NCBI GenBank assembly: GCA_963970005.1
Contig: CAXAMN010025317.1
Coordinates: 186,001 to 250,000 of the forward strand
Reading direction: 5' to 3'
Origin: Durusdinium trenchii
Taxonomy: Eukaryota; Sar; Dinophyceae; Suessiales; Symbiodiniaceae
DNA: 64,000 bases
Part shown: positions 35,562 to 46,300 of the stretch, piece by piece
Layout of the letters: each line of letters begins with the position of its first letter
Position numbering within the stretch: position 1 is the first letter of the stretch
The notes under the pieces: generated by a model
Database searches by the model: none
Told to the model about the DNA's origin: nothing
The model's input: the letters and a program-made list of their open reading frames with translations, nothing else
Made by a program: the position numbers and the translations under genes

Positions 35562-35778
35562 GCGACGCTGTTCAGACGGTTGAACCGAGGGGAGCCACCG
35601 GAACCTCACCGTCGGCCCTCTGACCGGAACGCGACGCGAGCCCGCCCAGTGTCGCAGGTCCCAGCGCCGCGAGCCCCGCGGGCCCTTCGCCGAGCGCGGG
35701 CCGACCCGCGGGCCCCGCATGTCCGACGCGTGCCTGGGTGGAACGGGCTTAAGGAGGCGGGTGCAGTGGAAAGGTCGG
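35562..35778 (+). CDS. Arg/Pro-rich exon with consensus donor
   Basis: Highly GC-rich frame after GGGAACAG|ATGCGA, ending at GTCGG|GTAAGT: LFRRLNRGEPPEPHRRPSDR, VSQVPAPRAPRALRRARADP, VPGWNGLKEAGAVERS. Low-complexity basic sequence; function unknown. Confidence 0.45.
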
Positions 35779-36212
35779 GTAAGTTGGGTCCCCCCCCAGC
35801 AGGTGTCAGGCAACGGGTGACAGCGAATTTAAGCAGGTGACACGTGCAAAGTGGCAAAGTGCAGCTATTTCCGGTGAGTCACCTTTTCACATATGTATAT
35901 TGTTCATAGGGAATTTCTTTGCACCCCAGCTTGGGGGTTGCCAGGTTTGATCCCAATTTTTCAGACCAAAGCTAGCTGGGTAGACAGCGAGCGCAGGGGA
36001 TATATCGTGCAGCTTGCTTTCACTGGGACCACTGGGGAGTGCGGATGAAAACGGCACCTTGGGACGGATTGACATTGCCCGAACTTCCTCAACTCGTGAC
36101 TTGCCCCAAAAAGATCCCAAAAAGCTACTCACTCACCTTTCACATCTTTCACCCGTATACACCCTTTACAATGCCATATATAGGACTTCGCACATGTTCA
36201 ATGCCGAAACAG

Positions 36213-36294
36213 GCTCCCCGTGCCGTCCGACTCCAGCGACGAGTTTCGCTGGAGCCCCATCGAGGTGCGCGCGGGGTTTGGGCTGGATCCTGAG
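36213..36294 (+). CDS. Exon, acidic/aromatic
   Basis: LPVPSDSSDEFRWSPIEVRA then GFGLDPE, between AAACAG|G and CCTGAG|GTGTTG. It ends in phase 0 and can join 36946. Confidence 0.55.
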
Positions 36295-36945
36295 GTGTTG
36301 AAAACAGGCGTTTTGACCACCAATCAGGCCAGTCAGATGGACTCTATATGTGGACTGAAGACCTCAGTATATGGTTTAGTAAGTTTAGTATGGACTCATA
36401 TATATGGACTCTATGCTGGTGCAGCAGCATGCTTGTTGAACAGCTGAAGTCGTCGAAGCACCATTCAGCTCCACGGATTGGTCCTGTTGCTTAACGCTCA
36501 AGGGAACTTTTAAACATTTTGGAGGAGTGAAGTCACCATGATCTTATGATGACTGTCACTAAGTATTCTGTTCTATGGTGACTGTCATGGTGACTGTTCC
36601 TATGATCTTCTATGACAGCCACCACCATGAAGTATACTGACCGCCAAGTCTCTGACCGCCTTTTTCCAGGTCTCTCCTGTCTCAGGTGAGTCCGAGTCCT
36701 CCACATGATTCCCTCCAATGGATCGAACATGGCCACCCCAGACATATCCAGTTCGGAAAGACGTATTCCAGACATTTCCAGACCAGAGGGTGAGCTCCAC
36801 TAATCCACTAATCCACTCCGGATTCCTGCTCCAAACTCAGCTGAAACCTTCGTTTTCAGACGACAGTTGCACACTTTGGCCTTGGAGCTGGGGACCTGGG
36901 AGATTTTGGGACAAATGACGAAAGACATCCTCTTGGGCCTTCCAG

Positions 36946-37029
36946 GAGTCCAGCGAAAGCCGTATCACGGTGCTCATGCGCCGAGCGCGGGCACTTGGGG
37001 ACATCTCTTCCGGACTGAAGACCCATGGG
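36946..37029 (+). CDS. Coiled-coil-like exon
   Basis: 28 phase-0 codons between TTCCAG|GAG and CATGGG|GTGAAG: ESSESRITVLMRRARALGDI, SSGLKTHG. Confidence 0.55.
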
Positions 37030-37294
37030 GTGAAGATGGCGACTGCCCCCCCTATTAAAAAAAACAACTTCTGTGCAAGGTATGATGCCATGGGGTCCAC
37101 TATAATGGAACACCTTTCAGTGCCTAACAGACGGTACCATGCCACCACTCGCAGCCACTCGTGCGAAACCGCAAGACGCGTGCGGCGTGTTTGTGAAAGC
37201 CACGGTGACTAGCCGAAGAATGCAATGCGTTTGAGAGTCCGGTTGGCTCCCATCCTGGCTCCATAGCACTACCGAGAGGCCAGCGATGTTAAGT

Positions 37295-37390
37295 CCCAGA
37301 CACTCCATGGAACTGCCATATATGCCTATATACAATTGGGGTGGCTTGAGGGGTCAATGTAGGCATATATGGCATACATGGAGTGTCGGG
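37295..37390. repeat. Fold-back repeat family B, copy 2 (opposite orientation)
   Basis: Arms CACTCCATGGAACTGCCATA and TATGGCATACATGGAGTG surround ATTGGGGTGGCTTGAGGGGT. The loop matches the reverse complement of 32059-32124. Confidence 0.8.
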
Positions 37391-37738
37391 ATTGCTTACT
37401 TGCGTTCGATGTTAACTGTTCTATACTGTTCTATATGAATCTATATGATGTGTGGCTGCAGGGTGGAAACTGATGAGGTCAGTCGAAGAGCTCGCAAAAC
37501 ACCCTGGTATAAGCGTGGGAGTCCTGCTTTCAGGTGCTGGTAGCTGGGAAACCCGGTCGAACGCGGCAGGTCCAGGGTGAAATCGCATCACCTCGAAGGC
37601 TCTGGAAACCACGATGTAATTAGGTGAAAAACATGGAAAAACCATGTGTGCTGGTTTTGGGACTTCCCACTTCTATTATTTCAGCAGGGCAGCTCAGCTG
37701 GGCGTGGCACAGTTGGAATACCAAAGATCGCTTGTGAG

Positions 37739-37801
37739 GTGGACATGCAGGCCACAGAGCTCCAAAGCCTGCGGCGGAAGAACGAGGAGCTGAGCGACTT
37801 G
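37739..37801 (+). CDS. Coiled-coil exon
   Basis: 21 phase-0 codons between TGTGAG|GTG and GACTTG|GTCTGC: VDMQATELQSLRRKNEELSD then L. It joins 36946-37029 in phase. Confidence 0.55.
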
Positions 37802-38411
37802 GTCTGCTGAGGTGACTTTTTGATTTCCTACTGGAACTTGTTGACTGAAAGTATCTGAAGAGTGTTCCAGGAGAGAGAGTTCCACTTTGGGGACAAGGAT
37901 TTTCGTAAGTTGGAGATCACTTGGAGATCCTCATCACGGTAACATGGCTCCAGAACTCCTTTTCCATCCTTTTCTGATCACCGGAAAGAAACAGAGGGCG
38001 GCCCCAAAATCGTTGAGAAATTTCGTTCAGGAAGACTCAGATGGGTCAGGTCCACAGTGGTTCCTGTAAGAGAGATGACAGCTCGATGATAATGGCGGTG
38101 GGCCGTTCTTGGGAAGCAGAACTGGAGATGGGGATGAGCCTGACGTTGGGTAGAGGATGGTAGAGGATGGTAGAGGTGCTTGACAGCACGCGCATCAGAT
38201 GGCCACTGGAGTTTGCTCCCAAAGATTTTCACCTCATGAGACCCCGGCTCATTGGAAGTGGGTGGAACCCCTTGACCCTCCCTTTGGTAGAGGACGGGTC
38301 GCCCGAATGGAGAAGTACCCGAGCTTTAGTTAAGAGGTGGAGGACAGCATGTACAGGCTTTATCTATTGGCGCCTTGGTAGAGGAAGGACGCCCTCCGGG
38401 GAAGCCCCAAG

Positions 38412-38522
38412 GTGAAGCAATGGACCAATACAACCTCGAGCAGAAGGTCTCCAGGCACGTGGTCCCGGTGGAAGCGGCGGATGGTGCCGATAGGCTCTTA
38501 GATGGAGCTAGTGCTGGATTTG
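38412..38522 (+). CDS. Exon with consensus donor
   Basis: EAMDQYNLEQKVSRHVVPVE, AADGADRLLDGASAGF, ending GATTTG|GTGAGT. The start phase does not follow from 37801, so an exon between them is unseen or this belongs to another gene. Confidence 0.5.
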
Positions 38523-39839
38523 GTGAGTTGGTGGCGTGAAGTAATAACTACTTAGCTAATAGAACCCGTTGCTTTGAGTTCCAGGATCTTCCAAGCATCG
38601 CAAGCATGCTCTTGTGGCATTTGGTAGCGCTAGTATTCGCGCTAGTATTCATTCATCCCCTTGAGTTCTGAAACCACTTCCGTTGATGGCATCGATCCCA
38701 TGGATTCCACGTCATGGGAACGAACCAGCGGCACCGCCTTGAGTCTACGTACCTTTCCTTTGACCCTTAGGTTTGGATGTTTTCTGATGTTTTCTGGGGT
38801 GTTATAGAGCCACGTAGAGCCATATAAATGCCCACATCTGGATGTGATGTGATCATTCAAGCGCGACAGGAGCCTGGCTGGTTTAGAGGATTGAGCAAGG
38901 CTCCAAGCCTGGATTCCCAGCCTGCTGCAGTTCTGATGACATACCGGCTTTGGGTGGATCTATCCGCAAGAACTGAACATCATGACAGTTTTCCAACACT
39001 CTCCATCATGTTCCTTAAAGGATCGGGTTGTTCGGTGTGGTGTAGTGGATCCTCTTCCCCTTCCATACCCAACTCAGTCAACTCTACATACCTTGTCGGT
39101 CCGAGGGGAATTGGAACAGTGAGGGGCCATTCCTGCCTCACACATTTTTTCTGGACCATCCGAAGGTAAAAGTAAAAAATTAAAGGCTTTTGTCAGTGCC
39201 ATCTACCTGACAATTATTGTGCATTGTTTGATAATCTCAATTTGTTTGCATGGCTCTTGAATCGTGGTTTTCCAAGCTGACCCGTTTTTACAGCAGTCCA
39301 ATGTTGTGCGTTTTACTTTGCGCTTTTTTGGAGATCTGAGATGCCTTGGAATCCAGATGATGCTTAATGACGAATATATAGATATTATTATGTCAATAGC
39401 AAGAATGAAATGAACTGTTTGCGTGCTGCCGGTGCATTGAAGATGGTTGCACAAGTTTTGGGAGAAACACCGGGATGAGTGGAGACTGCTGCAGCGGAGC
39501 TGCGGGAGACAGAGGGATGTGAATTAGGCCCAAGCAAGATTTCAAAACACAGCGCATGTCGTTAACAGGGTGGTCCTGTGAATTTTCTGGCACAATTCCA
39601 CATCATTTGTTCATTGCTCTATTCATTTTTCTTTATATAGCTTTCGTAGCGAAAACCATCGTTCCCATGGAACTGTGCCGCAATATCCGCAATATTCCCC
39701 TCGTGTCCTTGTTCATTTCATTTTGCCATTCTTCCCAATCCTGCATGATTTCTTTCCGTGCAAGTTCCTTCCCGCCAAAATCGAATCCCTCACGAAACCA
39801 CAGAAAACTATTCCGAACTCATTTCGGGAACCGAACACC

Positions 39840-39878
39840 ATGCCGGCCGCGTTTTTCCCCCCGGCGTCGCCGCTGCAG
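39840..39878 (+). CDS. Candidate start exon
   Basis: ATG in context ACACCATGC opens MPAAFFPPASPLQ and ends at a GC donor (CTGCAG|GCCAGG), phase 0. Confidence 0.35.
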
Positions 39879-40829
39879 GCCAGGCAGGGTTGTGTGCCTG
39901 AAGCATGTCTGAGGGCTGTATCATATTTGTCCGTGAGCTTGGTTAGTTTGGTTGAGTCACCGGTCAAGTTGAAGAACTCAGATCAGTTGAACCTGGTCGT
40001 GGATTTTAAGGACCTGAGTTGGCCCAAAATATTGCTGAAGAAATGAGTTGGCCGTGTGAGACTCAACCAACCTGCACTCCTGAATCAGGTGCTCAGAGCT
40101 GATTTCGTTTTCATGGCCGATTTCCTGGCCCTTAATTCACCTGTTCCAAGCTGCCCAGTTGCAGCCAACGTTGTCCTAATTCAGCTGCCGGCCTGGCTCT
40201 AGCTTGTACAGCCCGGACCCGCCCGGACCCGCCCGATGTCCGACGTCCGACGTCCGAGGACGAACTTCTGCGTGGTACGTCCTTTATCTCTTTCTTTTGG
40301 AGCTGGGTCGAAGGACACGGCCCCACCCCCTGGTCGAAGCGAACGCAAATAAGTCACAGACGTCATGTGTTTTCCATTAAGCTGTCCGCAATTTGGTTGA
40401 CTGCAGTTGGGGCCAGTTAGGGTCTAAGGTTGTGATACGGGGTTTTGAACGCTGCTCAGTTGAGAAGTGCCACAGCGCCCGCGAAACACAGCGGCATGCA
40501 GGCGAGTGCCCGTTGCAGCAGGAGTCTTGGGTCTTTGGAAAAGTGGGGCTTGTCGGGAGTTGTTCTGAACCGGGAAAAGGCTCACGCGGGTTTCCTTGCG
40601 GAGGGCAATGATTGACCATGTTTCTCATGTGTCTCGTCCGTGGTTTCCGGCTTCTCCATGCTTCGTCCGACGTCCTATAGCGGTGCCAGACCGCCGGGTG
40701 TTTCACTCATCCCGCCAAGTTCCTACTATGGATTTGTATATCCCAAGTATGCGCATCACCAACCACCCTGCTCTCACACCAGCTTGCACCCACCAGGTGC
40801 TTCCCTTTTCTTGCTTTCCACCGTTGCAG

Positions 40830-40939
40830 GAGCGAGACCGGCTCCTTCAGCAGCGGCTCGAGTGCCACCACGGTGCCCAAGGTGGAGTCCGTGCTCGGAA
40901 GCGGCTCGGAGCATTACTGGCCGCCGCGTCTCGAGCGTG
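40830..40939 (+). CDS. Exon, frame ambiguous
   Basis: Classic acceptor (CCGTTGCAG|GAGCGA) and donor (GAGCGTG|GTAAAA). Two frames look coding: a coiled coil (ERDRLLQQRLECHHGAQ) and a Ser/Gly-rich one (SETGSFSSGSSATTVPKVES, VLGSGSEHYWPPRLER). Only the second is open to the donor without an earlier splice. Confidence 0.45.
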
Positions 40940-41262
40940 GTAAAAGGCGGGTGGCCCGTGTCCGACCATAGGGAAACCCCTGGGGCACCAACAGGTTGTG
41001 GAGGTCTGGCGAGCAGCAAGAGGACCCAGAGTGGGTTCTTCCCAAGAACGCGTCCATGGATCCACGCCTTCGAGGTGAGTCGGGGTGGTGGACCTCCAAT
41101 GGCCTTGAAGAATTCATTGGATATTCCATGATTTCCCGCTAGACCCACCGACCTACTTCCCTCACTCAATGCTGCCCGTGACTGGTGGATTTTTAGAGGG
41201 AGATCCCCTGGCGCCCAGTGGGTTTTGAACGGTTTTTTTTCAATATGTTTTGGAGGTTTCTC

Positions 41263-41384
41263 TACAGTGGTTTCAGAGTAGATGGCACTGGCACCCGAAG
41301 ATGTTTACTACTGAATGGGGGGGTCCATATAAACCACCGAACTTGGGTGCCCAGACGTGCCATCGAGCCTCTGAAACCACTGTA
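41263..41384. repeat. Fold-back element, perfect 15-bp terminal inverted repeats
   Basis: TACAGTGGTTTCAGA at both ends in inverted orientation, with a second inner pair (ATGGCAC...CACCC / GGGTG...GTGCCAT). It ends 20 bp before the acceptor of the exon at 41405. Confidence 0.8.
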
Positions 41385-41404
41385 ATCCATCATCCACTGC
41401 GCAG

Positions 41405-41587
41405 AAAGCTCGGCTCGACCTGCCAGGTGTCTCGCGCGTCTTGGCCGTGGTGACTGCCTGCGTGGGCGCCTTCCTCTTCCGCGCGGGCTGCATCCTCTAC
41501 CTTGTGTGCACGGACCAGACGCTCGCAGTTGACCGGGACGATGCTGCGAAGGTCGTGGTTGTTGACCTGTGGAATCTGGGGGAGTGA
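41405..41587 (+). CDS. Exon with a transmembrane helix
   Basis: After CTGCGCAG|AAA the frame runs 60 codons to a stop: KARLDLPGVSRVLAVVTACV, GAFLFRAGCILYLVCTDQTL, AVDRDDAAKVVVVDLWNLGE. One long hydrophobic segment is followed by an acidic part. GCGAAG|GTCGTG could be the true donor. Probably a membrane protein; family unknown. Confidence 0.55.
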   Translation, partial: KARLDLPGVSRVLAVVTACVGAFLFRAGCILYLVCTDQTLAVDRDDAAKVVVVDLWNLGE

Positions 41588-42745
41588 GGCTAGTAGGCTA
41601 GAGGTTTGGTGTGAATACTTGGAGACCATGGCCCCGAAGGCATGTGTTGCTTGGCGCTTAAGGCTTGACGGATCAACCCGTGGGAAGAACAGATGAACGG
41701 TCATAAATCAACCGAAAGCCATCGACTGAGGCAAGCTTTTAGGCCATGTGATGTGGGCTTCGGACGTGTGAAGCCGGTTACGAGGAACGAGTCCTTAGGA
41801 CAGGGGTGAGGTAGTTGAAGTATGTTGGGTTTCTCCGTTCTTATCCGTAAAAGGACCCGTAAACAAGCAAATCACTCTTTTTTTTTGAATAAGGCCTGTA
41901 CTACTGTAACATACTGTAACCATCATCCGCTGTTACAGGCATTAGGATAGACCCAAGAAATATGCACCGTCATGACGGTTGGATGTTACGAATCGCCCGA
42001 CCATGGCGAATCCGACCATGCCAGTCTGAGTCCGAGTCCAAGGTGAGAGACAGAGAGAGAGAGAGAGAGCGGGAGGGGCAGCGAGAGCCTCCCCATGCCC
42101 AGTCCATTGCTCACTGAGGCAATATTGGCCATGCGGCCTGCTCTTCCCATACTACTTAATCTCCGAGGTGCGTGGTAAACCGGCAAGTGGTGGCAGAGGC
42201 GATCATAAAATAGACTCATAGCCGGCATCATGATCCTCAGTTGGTAGTAGAACTGAATTAGAAAAGAGTGATGGCCTCAGAAACCAGAGGCTGGACTCTA
42301 TCAATTTTATTGAAACAATTTTGAGGTTGGCCCCACCAGATTTTATTTCAGGTTGTCGAGGTGTTCCTTTAGTGTTGTCTTCTCACATCTTCTCACTCTT
42401 TTTCAGGAGCTGACATTGAGAGCTCCTAGAAACCCTACAAGCGTTGGTGATTTCTTTTCGGATCTGAGGTATCACACCTTCACCTACACCAAGCCTACCT
42501 ACCGACGTTGGCTACCATCAATAAAATCAGACACTACTTAGAGGCAGGCTACCCAAAATCATTTGGGTTCGTAATCCGCACTTGGAGCTACAACCGGGGA
42601 TTACTATGGGTACCTAGACTTAAACCACGCAAGGGGGTGCCTAATGGAAGCCAATAGGTAGTCTAGGGCATGAATATGTTGCAATTGGTGATCCCTTGTA
42701 TGGTGGACATGCATGGACTCCACCTCCTCGACTTCAGCGTTTCAG

Positions 42746-42880
42746 CATATCCTTTTGTCCATCGCCCCGCCACCACCCAAGCTGCAGCGAAGCCATGACG
42801 ATGCCACCGGGAGCGATGAAGCACTTGCTGGTGCGACCAGCAGCTTGGATGTCCGGTTTGCGGAGTCTGTGGGTGTATGG
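42746..42880 (+). CDS. Possible 5' exon of the kinase-like gene
   Basis: 45 phase-0 codons after GTTTCAG|CAT: HILLSIAPPPPKLQRSHDDA, TGSDEALAGATSSLDVRFAE, SVGVW, then GTCAAATC. It would join 42909 only across a 28-nt gap (see findings). Confidence 0.4.
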
Positions 42881-42908
42881 GTCAAATCAAACGTCAAGTT
42901 TCAAACAG

Positions 42909-42987
42909 CCTCAACCTGAAGGGCAGGGGGCCGCGGCTTTTGAGTCTGACCACGGCTCCAGTAGAGATGCCCCAAGACCGTATGCAG
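42909..42987 (+). CDS. Possible 5' exon of the kinase-like gene
   Basis: PQPEGQGAAAFESDHGSSRD then APRPYA, between AAACAG|CCT and ATGCAG|GTTCAC. The one spare base fits the start phase of 43243. Confidence 0.4.
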
Positions 42988-43242
42988 GTTCACATGGCTG
43001 GTAGTCCTGAGCCATCTCAGGGGGCAGGCCAAATCACAGTTGATACCACCTTGTTTGCTGGCATGTCGTACCACAATGTGTGTACACATTTGGACTCAAA
43101 TCTCTTCCAGTGAGGTTTCGATTGGCCTTTGGCTTATCAAAGGCCAAGTAGTTCGAGTGAAAAGTGGAACTTCCTACCCTTCTCCAAGTGGATCGAAGCA
43201 TGCTTTGGATCGATCACATCCCCGCTCCGTCCCAGCACCCAG

Positions 43243-43312
43243 CGGTTCCAATCAAGGCGGTGCCTGCACCTTTAGACCCCAACTTCTCCCCGGTGATCCT
43301 GGCCAAGCGCCA
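43243..43312 (+). CDS. Kinase-like gene, exon 1 seen
   Basis: VPIKAVPAPLDPNFSPVILA then KRQ. The 5' border (CACCCAG|CG) is the least certain in the gene. GC donor CGCCA|GCGCCC; the split Gln codon is completed by the next exon. Confidence 0.6.
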
Positions 43313-46300
43313 GCGCCCTGGCCGATTTCAGACCATGCTCTCTTGTGCTGATGGAGCATGTCATTCTGACCATAGTGTTGTTGGTATGCTGATGTACTGA
43401 TGTACCAGCCAGCTGATCAAGACCCCTTGGAAGAGAACGATTATCCGATAATCGATTGATTGGCGCTGCCAATGTGTAACTATGTGTGACTGTCCAGGTA
43501 CTTGAAGGCTGTGGCACAGGCCAGTGGTGCGTGGGATGGAATTCTGGGCACAATCCTCAAGGGCAGCTTTACATACCTGGAATGGGCCCTGCCCAGGGCT
43601 GCAACCTGGTCGCAGATCAAGACAGATGTTTGTTGGTCGTCAGGTCGTTGAGCAGGGTAGGGTGTCGTTTCGGAATTTGAGCTACGGACTGGTGTTGTAG
43701 CCGATTTAAAAGGAAGTGGCGTACTCCACCTCAAGAGCGTGCATTTAGATGGAGAAAAGGTTTCAATGTCTGTTTGTTCTTGAATTAGGCGACTCTAAAC
43801 TCTAAACAGAAGGCACCTTGTCAGAATTGACATAATATCAAAAGATGTGCTTTGTGTCTTACAATTGGTCGCTGAGGCGCGGTGTTTGACATTCTCTTTC
43901 GGAAACGCCATTTCTGAGTAGCGAGGGCCTTGCAAAGATAATGCAACACGTTCTTAAACTTGCATAGACATAGGTGTGTACGTGTGCCTTCCTTTTTGTG
44001 CAAGAGAGGGAGGTCTTGGGAAAGGTTTGTGTACTTGATGCTTTAATGCTTTGGCATGTGGAAGGACATGTCTCACATTTGCTGTGTATAAACGCACATG
44101 AGCGTGAACATGTGGGACAAAAGACTCTGCATATAGACAAGCGTTTCTCAGTAGAATCAGGCAGCTTCTTGAATCTGGAGCAAGATACCTGTGCAAGCTT
44201 GTGTTCACTTTGGTTTGGCACCAGCTCTACACCATATTATAAGTCTATCCGACTCTACCTTAGGCTCTTAACCCAGCTGTTTTAGTAGTCGTAGCAGCAG
44301 TAGTAGTAGAAGTAGAGAATGGCCCCCCAACATGGCAGCATGGCCCCGAATGTCTTCCTGTGCTTCGTCTTGGAAACGGGCGACGTCGCGTTTCCCCAAA
44401 CGCCGAGTTCGGCCCGCGCCGGCCTCTCGGCCTTCGTCACCCGAGGATGGATGTGCTCGGTACAAGCTGCCGGTGTTTCCAGAGGGCCACGAAGATATCG
44501 ACGCGTCGATCTATTTGGCAGGAACGCTTGGAGCTGACCAAACCCCAATAAGGGTGCGGGTGCCCATGCGTATCCATGGGTGCTGGCATGTTCATGGAGA
44601 GATTTCCTGTATGTTTTTTCATGGAAGCCTTTTACACGGCGTTTTTGGAGTTGACTGATGTTCACTGTTGCACACCTGCACGGCATTGGAGGTGGAGCAG
44701 AAGTTTAAACATGTTTTAACCACAAGGATTGGAGATTATGATGAATAGAATAGACATGACTAGACCAGAAACTGCAGTCTTTCTTTGCGGGGTTTTTGTA
44801 CCCTTGTAAATTCGTGTAGCACTTGGACTCCTACTATATAACCCCAAGCCAGTGACAGGCTTATGCACATGTATTGAACATCGTTTTGTTTCCTATGACA
44901 TGCATCCATCCATTCTTCAGAGCAATCAAGGCTTGCCCTGGAAAATCTCCACTGTGGACCCTGTGGGCACCCGAGCAAACACGGAGAACATGTCTACCCT
45001 ATCCTTCAAAGACCATTAAAAGAACGGTTGAGCTGGTGGTGTAGTGTAAAAATCCTTAGTAAAACAATGGTTCTTTGGCAAAGACCATTAAACAATGGTT
45101 GTTTGAATCCTAGGGTCTAGGGTCATCACTGGTGTTTCTTTCTTCGCGCCACCGGTCCCTTCGAAGTAAGATGACAGTTCCACGCGATGTTCTGGTGCAC
45201 GAGCCGACTGGTCATTGACAGATCACCCAGCACACATCCCACGGAGCCAATGGCATTCTGCGCAGGAGTTTTGATTCAAGAGATGATCTGGCAGCGCAGT
45301 GCCAAGTCCTTGCTGCTGTGTGGCCCGGCCAAAATCTGCGAAGCCCTGGCCAAGGAGCCCAGCGAACTCAGCGAAGTCTCGTCCCGTGGTTTCTCAGCAG
45401 ATGTTGGTCTTGAAGGGGCTTGGAGTCCTAAGAGGCCGTCGAAGAAGGTTCATTTGATGGAGAAAAATCATCCGCCACCCGGCTTTCTGCAGTGAGTTGA
45501 AGACTTGGGCACTGGAAAGGCCCACCTTCCAGGCATTTCCAGGCTAGGCTAATTTGGACATGGTAAGATTTGTGCCGCATGGCCAGAGTGAGAGAGAGAG
45601 AGAGACCTCCGATGGACCGCAATTGCCGCAAAATACCTGTGATCCTCCAAATCCCAGCTTCAGCAAGATGGTTTTGTATCCCAAGTATTCCCAAGTAGGG
45701 TTTGGAGGTGTCGACACCTCCTGTGACAACAGTACCTTCGCCCGGCCGCACATCTCAGTGCGGCCTCAAAAGACAATCAGGCAGCCGGATGGACTCTACC
45801 AGCCTGTACTTGCACATAACTGGAAACAACTCTGGACAGGGTGCAAGAAGCCTGCCAAACAAAAACACGTGAAGCGGCCTGAAACATGCACACATACAGA
45901 TTCACAATGATTCAAATCATGACGATATCCTTGAAGATGACATCATTTCAACTCAGCATTCCACAAGCCTGTACACAGACAGACCTGTTCATCTCTTTTG
46001 ACCTTTTAACCTTTGGTTCCCCAGCATTCCCTGAGAATCAGCCAACCTTTTGACATCGTTTGACCAGCCAACCTTTCTACGTCGTTCACCTCGGACTTCA
46101 CGAAGCGACGTCCGACGTCGCTTCGCTGGACTTCCGCCTGCTTTCCATCGCTTCGCAGGACTTCTCCGTGGATGGAAAGTACAGTTTTGAGGTGACTTCC
46201 ATGCCCAACGTGTGCGGCACACCCGACAGCCCCTTCGAAGTGAAGATCGTGTCTGAGGCAGTGGCCGGGTCGCACCCGCACGCGTGGGACAGTGACGAGA

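Noticed and set aside
43531-43651. Continuation of the frame after exon 2 (ILGTILKGSFTYLEWALPRA)
   Set aside because: Looks coding, but splicing at GGTGC|GTGGGA to 44339 gives the family-consistent ASGAMAPNVFLCF join.
46190-46260. Resemblance of GTPDSPFEVKIV to a filamin repeat end
   Set aside because: The rest of the repeat is missing and the segment fits between modules of the kinase-like protein.
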